DNA of 64,000 bases from Allantophomopsis cytisporea (Eukaryota; Ascomycota; Leotiomycetes; Phacidiales; Phacidiaceae), in assembly GCA_024752435.1 (NCBI GenBank), contig CP103037.1, positions 1,922,001 to 1,986,000 on the forward strand, written 5' to 3'. The notes under the pieces are model-generated. The model did no database searches, was not told the origin of the DNA, and saw only the letters and a list, made by a program, of their open reading frames with translations. The position numbers and the translations under genes are program-made. Below are positions 21,601 through 34,142 of this stretch, piece after piece. Positions within the stretch are counted from its first letter, which is position 1; every line of letters begins with the position of its first letter.

Positions 21601-24600
21601 TATTTGATACTATGATACAAGCAAGCACGCACGCATAGAAATGCAGTGTAATGATGAGTTGCTATCATATCTCATATCCTCAGCTGACACGACCGTGCCG
21701 CAAATGCCCCTCTTATCGCACACAACGGCATCTATTCTTGGCCGCCGGGCCCTGGCTAAATCCCACGTGTAGCCATGCCAGCCTACCTTGCCCCCAAGCC
21801 GTGTCAAGGCGAAGTCAAGTAATCAATACCAGTATATTCCGTAGATGGCATGGCTTACATGATTGACTACTCTGACTCCTACGGTTGCACCGCATGCTTG
21901 GCTATGGTATCAAATTGAATCACGATTGCACAAGTGTCCAATGATAATGATATATGTTTTTGTATTGTTTTTCATAATTCTTCAGCCGTAGACATAAATA
22001 ATACACGGAGACAAGCTCCTCATGTTCCTCCTCCCAAGATGATGATGACGATGATGAAAATTGCGCCCATTGTAAAACCCCTTGCCATATATGAAAAAAT
22101 ATGAAACCCGCCGCCAGCCTTGAGAAATGTTTGTTGTACAGTGGTAAAGAGAGAGACCAGGAAAAGAGAAGACTGGTGCTATCGTGTAGATCTTTGATAT
22201 GGGGTCGTAGAAACGTTGAGACATGAGATGTGAGTGATACAGTGTGCATTGAGTAGTATTAGAGCACGTCGATGGGATGAGTAAGGGTCTGCATGAAATA
22301 TCGAGCCAGCTCGAGATTGTGTGCGGCGTGAGATTGATAGCGAGAGATGACCGACGGAGATAGAGAGATAGAGAGAATCCGAAGAAACGATAGTGGAAAG
22401 GTTGGAGTCGGGGTCGTCGACTTGTGTGGGTGGCGCAAAGTGGCTGTCCTGACAATGGTCTTTATGACTTGATAGATAGCCAATGGCCAGGACTGATAGA
22501 CGACTTCTGCGTGTCGCACCTGGAGCACTGCCATGTGCTTTCGTGTACGGAAAGAGAGATGTGACAAGGCTGGCACTGTGCTGGGATCGTTGATCCCGCT
22601 TACAGTAATCGCGCAGTATGCAACATGGTTGCAATGTCAGGGATTGTAGTGAGCTTGGTCTGCCAGGTCCGAATGTATGTTTGTTGCCTCGTCATCCAGT
22701 AAAGAGTAAATAGATTATCATCTTTGTGTTGCTGGACTGAGCGGGTCTTCTTGGTAGTAAAGTAAGGTAGAGGATAGTCGAAAGACTTTGAAGTCTCGAA
22801 AAGAGCCCATGATATCCATTTACTTAGGAAGAGGAGGAAGAGGGCGGGAAGGTGGTGGACCTGGGCAAGGTGGGAGTTGAGTTGGGCGATGAGCGGCGAG
22901 CATCTTGAAAGTTGGTTGAGGTGAAGAAAACTAAGAGTTTCTTCGAATTGAATATGTGTTTTTGGTAGATTGAAATCGTCGAGGGATAATATCGACGAAG
23001 TGTGGAGTAGTGATATCTGGTTGGGTTGTTGGTTGTTGATGAGAAAGAGGAGTGAAGCGAGGTCGAACGGTTATATGGGAGGATGGGTGTTCGACGAGTG
23101 TTTCGATGACTTTGGATGTTTGTTGGTATGCTTTGACAATTGTCTTGATGTTCAGATGTTTTTCAGATTGATCTCAGAGTGAAACGTCTTGTTTGATGGT
23201 GCACGATGGAATTGGTCCTTCAGCATTCGAAGGGGCAACAGGTCCTTATATGTAGGTATCCGGGGGAAATTCACCGTCAGCCTCTCGCACCGCTGAAGCA
23301 GACGAGATTCAGACCATTGACACCCATTTTGCAGTGAGCGGTGATCATCGTCAGCGGACATGTCGAGCCTTGTTCCTAGTAAGAGCGACCAAGGCTACAC
23401 TGTTTAGAGTAGCCTTGGGTAAGCGTGGAATTACGCATCCACGCATACTAAGGAAAAGGACTGAAACAGGGCAGGCATTGAGTGCGACTGGGGTTTGGCC
23501 TTAGTCTGAGCATTGGTGAGAGTGCATGTTAAATGAACCAAGACAAGGGGGGTGTGGGAAAGAGAGGTGGAGAGAAAGGGGGGGTGTGGAGGCTGTCAAA
23601 AGACGGGTGTATACAATAACACATGATGATTTTCAAGTCAATTGAGGTCAACTCAACAGCCACACCCAAGCGAAAGATATGTACGTATATACTGCGTATT
23701 ATTCTTCTTGCAAAAAATGACTACATGTACATAAGATACTAGTTATGTATATGTACATGTATGGACATATATAGATCTGATGTTATACGGATTATAGTGT
23801 TGATAGTATGTATAAGAATAACAACAGCAACAATAATGATAATAATAATAATGCTGATAATGATGATGACATGAAAAGCTACAAGATCTATTTCTATACA
23901 TAGGCCTGTATAATAAGTAAAAAGTATGCATATATGAATAGATTACGTCGAAAAGAAATCAGCTATATGCCATGACATATTACATACATACGTGCCATGC
24001 ACGTATTCGAGCAAGCAGCATACAACATCGACCGTATTTTGAAGAGAAGAAACCGGATCAGGATCAGGATCAGGATCAGAAACATTTGACAGAAAACAGA
24101 GACGGAAACAACGGAAACGATATTGTACTCTGTACAGCCTCATGAATTATTGAACTCGTAATTCGTATACCTTCTCCATAGTCACGGCTACAGTTCCCTG
24201 GCGTAGAATTTCATGATAAGACTAGTAATATGCCAAGTAGCATGTCCAGAGAAGCATACTTATGTACATACATACGAAGAATGCTACCGGCCAAGCCCGT
24301 GCTTACCTTAAACCAACGGAAAACAATTGAAGAAAGGGAAAATTAATTGAATGTATGGATGATGATGATGATGAAGAAGTATGAATAATTATTGAAGATG
24401 ACTCAATACCGGCAATTATGTACATACAGACAGACAGATGAGCCTGGCCAAACGCCTCTTTTTTCAAAGCAAGTCACTCATCCAAACTCTCGGAAGCCAC
24501 ATACTCTCTCGGTCAACCCGTACAAACGCTCTCACACTCACATTCACACTCACACACACTCCCACACCCACTTCAAATCCCGACGTGCAATTTTCTACCA

Positions 24601-25900
24601 TTCATATGCTCTCGCGCAGCTCTGCCTCACACAATCCATCGTCTTCGTCCACACACATGACATTTAGCCAGGAACCACTTTACCAGCCATAACGCAATAC
24701 GTACCATACCATACCAAACTACTTTCCAGGTGAACACAGACAGTATCTCTTGACCGTTTTTGATTTTAACAATCGGATCAGAGACACTCCACCAACAAAA
24801 GTAAAGAGAAAGGAAGGGAAGGGAAATGTGAACCCTTGCTTGCTGACCACAGCCCTCAGCACACTGTGACGCTGATCCGTCAGTCAAGCCCGCCGCCCAC
24901 CATTTGACAAGGTCTGCAGCGATTAAGGTTTTTTTCTTCTCGCAGTTACACACAGACAATAACGAAGAATGGATATCGATATTGTCCGACATTTCTCATC
25001 CAAAGTCGATGCTTTGCGTATGTGCTTTTTCTTTTTTTTTTCCACTTCTCTTTACCTCGTCTTTTTTGGCGCCGCCTTTTTCTTGACCGGTCTTTTCGGC
25101 CTCACCTCTATTTCGTAACTTGCTTGCTTGTCCAGCTGATCTCATTGTTCTGTCTGTTATGGAAGTCCGTAGCGAGCATACGGACTTAAAGTTTCGACAA
25201 GGGCCAATGACAAGGGTAAAGAGGGTAAAGAGGTGAAAAAAACAGAAGCACAAAGAATAGAAAGATAGAGAAGAAGAAGAAAAAAAGGCTTCGGGCTCTT
25301 TTCGAGCACGAGCCGCTGCCATCCATCCGGGGCTGCCGTGTACACGATTGTATCTGTATGCGGGGTTTGTTTTTTTTCTGGTATGGCATCACTGGCATCA
25401 GAAGTCCGTTGACAGCTAAAGAAAAAGGTACGAAGTACGTAAGGCACGGGAAACATGGGCTCTTGAAGCGTTGACTTGAATGGTTGCTACAGTGGTGCAG
25501 CACGAGTACAAGAGAGTTAGGCGACGAAAAGGTGTGCAAGCCAATTGTCCGGCACAACACCATCGATGATGGACTGCGCTTTTTATCACCAACTTTTCGG
25601 ATCGTTGCGCTTTCACGCATCTGGAGAAGCATTACCATCAATCACTTTGCCCTCTGTACGCCTCTATCCTTTGGCAGTAAGGTACCTGACTACTGCTGCA
25701 ATTGAGTTCATCGTGGCTTGCCGTCGCTTGCGGCTGTACCTGAAGCAAGGAAGACTTAGGGGAATGAATGCAATGATGGATGGACTGAGTAGCCATCCGT
25801 CGCAGCATGTATCAATATTCTAATATCCTATTGCCGGCGCCTCTTCCTCGGCGCATTTTAGGTCAAGAATTTCTGCATTGTCGGAGATCTTACGGAGTTT
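21601..25900. other. Gene-poor region, part 2, microsatellite-rich
   Basis: This stretch has many short repeats: ATG/ATC trinucleotides near 22035-22056, AAT/GAT near 23825-23870, GGATCA hexamers at 24055-24079, GAT near 24357-24375, and CA-rich tracts near 24530-24570. The longest frames (151 and 157 codons on the minus strand at 22634-22179 and 22455-21982) overlap one another in different phases, are Ser/His/Tyr-rich with no motif, and look like chance. I call no gene. Confidence 0.5.
24055..24079. repeat. (GGATCA)4 hexanucleotide tandem repeat
   Basis: Four perfect copies of GGATCA plus one base lie head to tail in the gene-poor block. Chance frames crossing it read Asp-Pro repeats, which is a by-product. 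Confidence 0.95.
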
Positions 25901-26527
25901 CTAATGAGGTATCATCTTCATTCGACACTCACACTCTCTCTGTGCCTCTCTCTCTGCCTCTGCTTGCATGGCTTTGATTTTCCCCCTTCAACCAGGTCTT
26001 ACATACACTCTGTCAAGTCATGGGTCTACGGTTACATCCGAGTCCTGCGCACTTTCGTACAGCCAGCTGATACTACGTACAATACATACATACGACCTGT
26101 TGTGCTCCGTCTTACCGATTTTTATTCGTACCTCATCAACAAAATGCGAAATTCAATCGAATGGTGCTTTTTTCTTACAAGCATCAGAGACGGGGCTTAC
26201 ATGAGGCAAGCCGATCAATTGATCTTAATTGCAGCCCTATAGCCCCGGCCCAGAGCAAGAAACTGTACGTAGTAATGAATAAGTAAGTAGTACATATGTA
26301 CAGCATATGACACGGCACATATTCTCCGCCTATGGTGTATTAGAGTACTGCAAAGCGACAATCCCAACTTGACTCACGACGATGCAATCTCGCTGCAACC
26401 TTTCCCCAGCTCCACAGCGGGAAGAGCTTCCAGCACTCTACCGTGTCTACATTCAGTGACATCCTGCGATCTTCTGATGTACAGTACTACTTTCAGCGCC
26501 ACTGATCTCACGACGCTGGGAAGATTG

Positions 26528-26563
26528 CTTCGGTTGATTGAATTACTTCGGTTGATTGAATCG
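26528..26563. repeat. 18-base tandem duplication
   Basis: Two adjacent copies of an 18-base unit (CTTCGGTTGATTGAATTA) differ only at the last two bases. No coding context is visible. Confidence 0.9.
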
Positions 26564-29049
26564 CAACAGTCCTTGAATCTCCTCTGATACTGGAGATCAA
26601 TTGCAATCCCATAGTAAAAGAGGATCCTCATCTATGATACTACAATCATATTATATCGAAATATCGATGATGATAATGACAATGACGATGATACAAGGCT
26701 GAAGCTAGTCTCACGCATTCGTCTCCTCGAGCTCCCTGCGTGCATTGCATGGCCATCGTGCATCTGACTTCTACTTTTCTCGACACCATATGCAACATCG
26801 ACTCTGTTGAGCGACGGACATGTCCTGCCCCCATGCCAGCCAGCACGCGATATTCAGCTCTCTCCATAAATACTCTCAGTATATTGCCAGTTAATCAAAG
26901 CAACGCAAATGTTCCGGGGATGAATGAGAACTGAACACTTCATCTACCCCCTTGCTTCAGCTTCCAAACACTTCATCCACGGCACCCTTTCTTCATTCTT
27001 CATCGCAAGTCCCCTCGTTAAGGAAGTAGCACGACCAGCAATGACAAATAACGCATGGTGATGCTGGTTCAGCCGCACATAAAATACTACAGTGCATGAT
27101 CGACAGCTATATCTTCTCTGCGTTACATACGGAGTGATGGGCTCGCATTGCATGACCTTTCCCGTAGCAATTCCATTTTTCCTGTCAATTGTCGTTCGTG
27201 CTTTAAGGGTACAGCTTCGTGAAGGGATATGACCATGACGAACAGCATACAGTTGAATCCGAGTTCCTGGGATGACCTGGTGGATAAATCATTCAGCCAA
27301 CTGCACCCGAAAAGGGCCCCTAATGCACGCACTCTAATTCACCTGCCTCACTCAATCCTCCGCAAGCAGCATAAGACATGCACAGAAATAAGCGACAGCA
27401 GCATGACTGCGCCTACCAGCGCATATATGGTCGTCTACCAAGACAGATCGACATCGTATTCGCGCTGCTTGTAAGAAATAAACTCTTCGTGTATCTCAGA
27501 GGTCGAAACAAAAATGCACGAGGCGTGCGCTTGTCGCCCAAAAATAGTTTACAACCACACCACCACGGTTAAAAGAGAGCAGAGAATACGAAGGCCAAGG
27601 AACAAAATCCCATCATACGATATGATGCAATGGAGAAATGACTATGGTTTGGTGTCGAGGAATCGATCACCGATGCAAATGTCATAACCCTTTGTGTAGT
27701 ACAAACTCGTGACGACGACGACTCCAACTACCGGCACGGGATTCGACCACCGTGCTGGGAATTGTGTATGTATGGGAATGTGGCAACGTATCCTCTTCCA
27801 CACTACTCCTTCGCAAGCTCTCCTCCTGTCTTGGAATTCCAGGAAACTGGCGGCGCTACGTATCTACCATGATCCTCGATCTTAACTAAAACCATCTCGG
27901 CGCCGTTTTGAACTCTAACACTCTAGCTCTCTAGCCGCAGTCAATTGAGGGATGAGTTCATCATCTTGAAATATCCACAGAAGGCCACCTACCATTCTAG
28001 AAGAAAAGAAGCGAGACCTCCTGTGTTGCACGAAGTAAAAGCTCATCAAACCCAATACCATGGTTGACCTTGCTTTGAATACGTGGGAAAAAGGGACCCC
28101 CGAAAGCCGTTATGCTTCTCCCCTCTGTCCTTTCCCGTACCTCGTGTCCCCCTGACGCTAGGTGGCGCTTGTGCAGGTACTGGAAGCTCTCGACCAATGA
28201 CAGGAGCACGTTTTGCCAAATAAAGTCCTTCTAGTCAGGCCTCTAGAAGGGTGCAAGACCACGTCGACCTCCTATTGAACCTCGTCCAGCTGTATGTACG
28301 ACTTCGTGACAGACGCCAGAATCCTCCCCCTCCGAGACTAAATGCGGCAGTGATGGGCAGTGCAAGAGGGTCTCGTCTCCGTCTCAGTTTGCAATCAATC
28401 GAGAGAACATTCTACAGCACTTTATCGAAGGTTGCTAGCTGTTGATCGCATCCACTTCTCTTCAGAAAACAGACGAAACAGACGACGACAACAAGAGTAG
28501 TCGACAAGCAAGGAATTTTTCCTGCAAAGGCTCTGTTGTTATCAAATTTCGATTTTCTCTTTTGCCCTGTCATCAAGGATGTCTCTGCAACGGTATTCAG
28601 TCACCTTCATTTACTATTACTGCGTATTCAACATGCCACGGCATTCCCTATAGCCTATGCATGCATATGTACCTCTTTTTCCCACCTAGTGCCTCCGCTG
28701 TCAGTTTTGCTTCTTTCTCGGCGTTCAAGAATAGCAAAGCGACATTAACAGGATGTCTATGCAGTATGAATCCCGACTCACAATCTCCTCCATCTTTGTT
28801 CCTTTGGTTCGAGAAGGTCCCCTTCGGATAATAACAAGCGCCATCCCCGCACGTCCCCTCGTTCATGCATATTCGAAGGTTCTTCCAGAACCCTCGCATT
28901 AATTGAGGGCGCTGAGGTGGTGGAAATAGAGTACATACATAACACATTAATGCACAGGCGCAAGTATTGGGTGGTGTCAATGTGTCAGAGTATTGAATCG
29001 CACACTTGCCTACTGCGTATGGGGTAAGCGACTGGAAGTCTGCTCTCCT

Positions 29050-29087
29050 TGTTGTTTTCGTTGTTGTTCTCGTTGTTGTTCTCGTTG
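29050..29087. repeat. (GTTGTTCTC)n imperfect tandem repeat
   Basis: About four imperfect copies of a GTTGTTCTC unit lie head to tail in the gene-poor block. Confidence 0.85.
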
Positions 29088-32000
29088 TACTGGATAAAGG
29101 ACCCACAAGCGAGATTGACAGCTCACAGCACTCTATCCCCACACTGTGGAATGTTTAGAATTTTCTTCTGGAATCCTTCTGCAATCCATGCTCGTAATCC
29201 CAGACTGTTCGATGGATTCTTCCACGCCTTCTAGCGTTTCTTGGATGAGACACTTTACTTGACCTTCCTTTCCTTCTTTTCCCATGGGCGTTGATCTGAG
29301 GTCGGCATCATAGGTCCAGAGCTCCACATGAGGGAAATTGGATTTTTGCGCTGCCCCACTTCACCAGACCACCTTGGAACCTCTTCAACGGTGTGCACTT
29401 TCTGTTGACCAGTTGTTTGAGGACATGCCCATCGCACGGTCGGTGCTCATCATTCTTGATTTTATTACCAGTTTAGAGGTCAAGGGTCCTTTGGCTCAGC
29501 CTCACCAGTGTAAGGACAATGCGATGAACGGACGATGAACGGACACACTCGCATTGGATGGAAACTCTGTAACTGTGTCGAAACCAATAACAACCCTTTG
29601 TTGCCCTCTAACTCGAACTCTACGGAGAATCCCCCCCTTCGTCTCCCTTTCACCTTGCGAGGTTGTATGTTCATCACAATCCGTACATCATTCTCCTCTT
29701 TCAGCCACTGCAGCCTGTGTTTCGAGCTGGGGGGCCACAGCAAACATCGTCATCATGAAAAATATCGGGATTAAGGAACCGATAAGCAGCAAAACACAAG
29801 CCTCGGTCAGTTTCAACAATGGCACATCATATCCACCTTTGGGAACGAAGTGAATAAGAGGGTCCTGATCCCGAGAAGGTTTTTCATTATCGCTGCTCCA
29901 TCACTCCATCGCTCCATCAACAAGAGCGAAAAAATCGAAATGACCTGCAGCTGCGAGCAAAGCGCACACAGCAGGAGTAGCCGTGCAGCGATGCATGCCA
30001 GCCTAAAAAGCTTCACGCATCGTGCCCATCATCAGACCCTTTCACCGTCAATCAAGTGAACCCCAGTCTTCCTCGGGCGTCGCCACAGAGCCTTACCCAG
30101 CGCAAGCATAGCCGTCCGACACCATTCCCCAAAGCACCTCACCGCCAAGGACGTGCGAGGCCCCATATTCACCGATTTTCACCGCTTTCACCGCTTTGGC
30201 AGGCCCTTTGCGAGCGTCGCGACCAAAAGTGTATGCAAAGTCGCGAAAATGCATCTGACCGCTGCACGAGTACCGAGGAAGTACGACCAACGTGACGAAG
30301 CAAATCTCGTGCTCTTCGTATCATCTTCGCTGAAACCCATGCTCGCCTGTCCGGGAGAATGACTCAGACTGACGATGATGTGTTGGATCCCTGGGAAAAT
30401 GCCACAATACTTACCGGTGATGCTTCTCGCGCTGTCTAGAGAGCGAGTTTCTTTGGCTTTGGCAGCTTCTCAACGTTGCGGCCTGTGCTGCTGGGCGGCT
30501 GCTTCCCACGTGGGAAGAGGCATGGTGTCTTCGTATCCGTTCATGGGAGCGAGTAGAGTTTGGGTGATATGGTAGGGGAGGGTGGTGCACGTAGATAGTC
30601 GATGGCTGGTGACTCGACTGCAAAGATATTCCCGATGTAGATATATGTGGCAAGTGTGCTGCATGGCTGTACGGTCAATCTTGCTCACTATGTGTATGTA
30701 TGCACGATTTGGCACGGATGTGCAACTATGAAACTTCGACTGGGAAGGAGAGGGTGGCGTTTTCTGGTTGGTATTGGGGAGATCTACGACGAACACAATG
30801 TCAGATTGATGATGTACACACCCAGTAGGGATCTTGATATGAGAGCGATGCTGCGAGACCAAAATCACATGATGCTGAACACAGTATCATTGGAACAGGC
30901 ATGGGGTACCGGGCTGTGATTATCTATCTTTCATAACCGTTGCATCCGAACGGATACTTTTTATCATGGTGAGTTAATCGTGACACTTCATATGGAACAT
31001 ACTACGTGGTGCTGACACGCACTCTAATCTCTATGCTTTTATGACAGGTCATAAAGCAGCTTAATTGCTTGACATCGGCTACCTCCTTTGCGCATCAATT
31101 TCCCTTTCATCTTTTGTAAGTTCTCGTGCTTCCCACGCTGTCCCTATTTGTGATGCAAGCTGCTGTGTTACCCTGCCCGTCTGTACCTGCATCACCCGTC
31201 ATCTCAAAGGGACCCCGGTTACATATCCATCACGCGCACCGCCACCAGCATCACACAAATAGAATATCCAAGTATTGAAGCTGAAGGTAGCCTGGCATTT
31301 CACCCCTAAACTTCACGATATTGCGGAGAAGCATTTGGTATTTGCGCTATTTCGATGTCTTTGGGAGCTTCTAATTCCGTCTGAATCCCTTTCGTCTGCT
31401 GAGCCTTCCCCCGCCATGGCCTCCCCGCACCCGTTTCATGTATCCACACCCTTGCGCAGAGCTGGCAAAACATCCTTCAGCTGCGAGGGCACTTATCGGA
31501 GACATCTCTTAGCAATGATGGGGTTTCAGGGAAATCGCCTCGTCTAAAGTAGAAGTGAGCTGATTCTGGGATATTTCTGGTCTCCGCAAAATCGAAAACA
31601 TAATATGCATACTAGTTGACTGTGCAGGATATAGTACAGTAGAGATTTGTCCCCGCACTTCTCCTCTTTACTGTTGCCACTGCGTGTTAGATGAGACGTG
31701 TTATGTACAGTCCGTACAGGTACATGTGTATCATCCTCGCGATTTTCCCATGTACAAGTACCATTTTGATCAACATCTTCGCGGCGATCACACAGCTCTG
31801 TATGCAAGGCACGCGTCCTCTTCCCACCCTCATCCTCTTACAGCCTCATCGGACACAAAACTGTCAGGCTACACATGTGTACCACAGAAGCTGACCCTTT
31901 CATCGGTCCTATGGCATCATAACCATAAGTCCTTGGCATGGACCGATGCATCGTTTTAAAATCGATCGGATATAATCGCCGTAACATCGTCGAAGACTGC

Positions 32001-32092
32001 ATTGCCGTAATAGCCTACTGCGGCAGGCTTGGTAACAGTTACCTGTCATACTTTACCGCAAATACTCCGTAAACAAAGATTCATACGTCGCG

Positions 32093-32949
32093 TCAATCAT
32101 CTCCGACCACAGGCATCTGTGTGCTTGTTATCCAGTCTTCCATCATTGCTTGCGCACCATCCATGCCTGTCGCCCTGCCTTTGCCGGTATCCTTCTGCTT
32201 GATGACGAGACAGAGCACGCGCCCATAGATGGAAAAGCCATCGTAAGAAGTATCCATAGCTAACTTTTTCTTGTCATCTTCTTCAGGCTCAGCGGATATG
32301 TCGTCTTTCTGCCTCTTCGATGGAGGATCATCCTGCGTGACAAAAAACTCTTCGTCCGAATCGTTGGTTTCCTCCCGAGCAGCTCGTGATCTTTTTGGAC
32401 GTCGTGGGATTTCTTCATTTCCTGAGCTCACATCTTCAATTGCGGGTAGATCCTGGAGCGCAACAGATACTTCTTCATCGCTATCCTCCCGCCGAATCAC
32501 CGGCGCATCCTCAACAGCGATGGGAACACCGACGTTCCCACCTAACAACTTGTTCGAATTCGACTTGATTGGTTCTTTGGTTCGAAAGTGTTTCTGTTTC
32601 GTGAGCAGAGAATGTCGAGTCGTGGTTTCTGTCAAGAAGATTGATACTTCAAAGTCATCTATCATGAAGACGGTCAGTCAAACCCGGTAGCTAGGAATAC
32701 ATCGTGTGACTAGCCTTCAACCACAACGTCCTTCACACTCTTCTTCTTCCCCCCCTTCCCTCTCGCCCGCTCATTCTCTTCACGAAGCTTGGGGAGCACC
32801 AGAGGTCGAATACTCTCAATGACGCGCGGAAGTACTGGGTTCCGAGGGTTGAGAAGCCACGACTGAGCGAGAGCTGGGTTATCGAGATAAATGCGACATT
32901 CTAACACAGAATACTTTGTGATCCTAAGGTAACGTCGTATGGGTGCCAT
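32093..32949 (-). CDS. Acidic, probably nuclear protein of unknown function, with GC-AG intron
   Basis: I do not recognise this protein. The model has exons 32949-32715 and 32658-32093, giving 266 residues. The N-terminal 60 residues (MAPIRRYLRITKYSVLECRIY...) look like a folded, hydrophobic-basic module. They are followed by a basic patch (KGGKKKSVKD), a second ordered-looking strand segment (DDFEVSIFLTE), and a long acidic Ser/Glu/Asp-rich part with basic clusters (RRPKRSRAARE, SKRQK) typical of nuclear proteins. The C-terminus (SIYGRVLCLVIKQ and MMEDWITSTQ) again looks conserved. No GT donor keeps the frame; GAAG|GCTAGT joined to GATAG|AT gives VVVEDDFEVS, with a CTGAC branch-like site 20-odd bases before the acceptor. 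The two conserved ends joined by a disordered middle suggest a scaffold or DNA-related protein, but that is inference. Confidence 0.75.
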
Positions 32950-34142
32950 TTTGTTTCAGTTCTTGAGGAACTGCGTGGGTAACTTGCGTCTTACCAATTG
33001 ACGGGAGTTGCCGCTATGACGACGGAATACTGACTGGCGCGACATTTGAGGCTCCACCGAGACTTTATTCTGAGATGCGAAGATCAACAGAGAGGCTCAC
33101 CGGCATCGGATTATTTACAAGGTATTTGATAACAAGAATTCGGATATAGTTGAGTTATCACAAATCTAACTTCATTTCATACTCTTATCACCGCAATATT
33201 CTATACATTTTTGAGCGCATATACAGCTGCGACTCTTTTTTTTTGTTTTTTTTTGTTTGTTTTTTGAGATATTAAATCACCGAGAATCAATTTAAATTTA
33301 TGACTCTCAATTACTTCAACATTGTCTTTTTTTTATATCAACATTAACGAGGACGTCAAGCGATTTTCATGTGAAGATTATTGCAAATGTCAGCTAATCT
33401 TAACTTTGTTAAGAACCTCAATTTCTCAATACACTTTCTATGCTTTTGATGAGAGTTGCACAATCAAACACTACATTTCACGCACACAAATTCGATACCG
33501 GATCCTCGGTATAAGATCTTATCGGCCCTCCACAGCGTAGAGCCAAGATGCATCAAGCGAATTCTATCTTCCCTTACCAGCAATAATAAGCACAAAAAGC
33601 AAGCTTACATCCAACACCGATCTTTAGGCTCTAGGTGGCAACTATGAACATCCCATGACTTCTGTCTGAGATGAGACGCAAACTCGCGGTTTTCGGAATG
33701 ACCAAATTTGATATTGCCGCGTGAGACAGGAAAGGTCGTCACTTCATTCTGTGGCATCGATTTTCCAGACGACTCCGAAATACATATAGAGGAGAGATAG
33801 TTACATTTTATATGAAAACAGCCTAGCATATCTTAACTTATTTCTACAAGATCAAGGAAATCTGTGAGCCGTAAAGGAAGCATGGACCTTCCTTGGGGTT
33901 CACGAATGTTTTGGTGTTGCGGCTGTCGGCGGAGCGCTTTCGGGGCTTTTCGTACCAAAATTGATCAGTGCCAACGTCACTCCGATAGCTACCGGAAATT
34001 TCGTGTTGACCTTACGTTGAGTCAAAGGAGTCTCACTTCAGATGACTAACTCTCACCGTAAATACTGATACCTCCACAAATCCAAATCCTTCTTCAAATT
34101 ATATTTCATTTTCTTAGTATATATCTTTTTGGGTGCGGAACG
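32950..34142. other. Divergent intergenic region, 1.2 kb
   Basis: This separates the unknown acidic protein gene (-) from the NADH dehydrogenase gene (+), so it carries both promoters. It has a T-rich tract (about 33234-33269) and is AT-rich from 33100 to 33480. Short frames at 33829-33605 and 33864-34049 lack any support. Confidence 0.55.

Larger units (their letters stand above)
25901..32092. other. Gene-poor region, part 3
   Basis: No gene can be supported. A plus frame at 25904-26242 (112 codons) begins with a Leu/Cys-rich stretch, but that stretch comes from a CTCTCT-type low-complexity tract. Frames at 28442-28831 and 29142-28648 overlap on opposite strands and lack motifs. The block contains an 18-base tandem duplication (26528-26563), a 9-base-pair hairpin (27731-27758) and a GTTGTTCTC-type repeat (29050-29087). 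It ends at the 3' side of the gene at 32093-32949. Confidence 0.5.

Noticed and set aside
22179..22634. 151-codon minus frame in the gene-poor block
   Set aside because: It overlaps two other frames of similar length in other phases, is Ser/His/Arg-rich, and shows no motif or splice pairing.
25904..26242. 112-codon plus frame starting with a signal-peptide-like Leu/Cys stretch
   Set aside because: The hydrophobic start comes from a CTCTCTGCCT low-complexity tract and the remainder has no family motif, Cys pattern or intron support.
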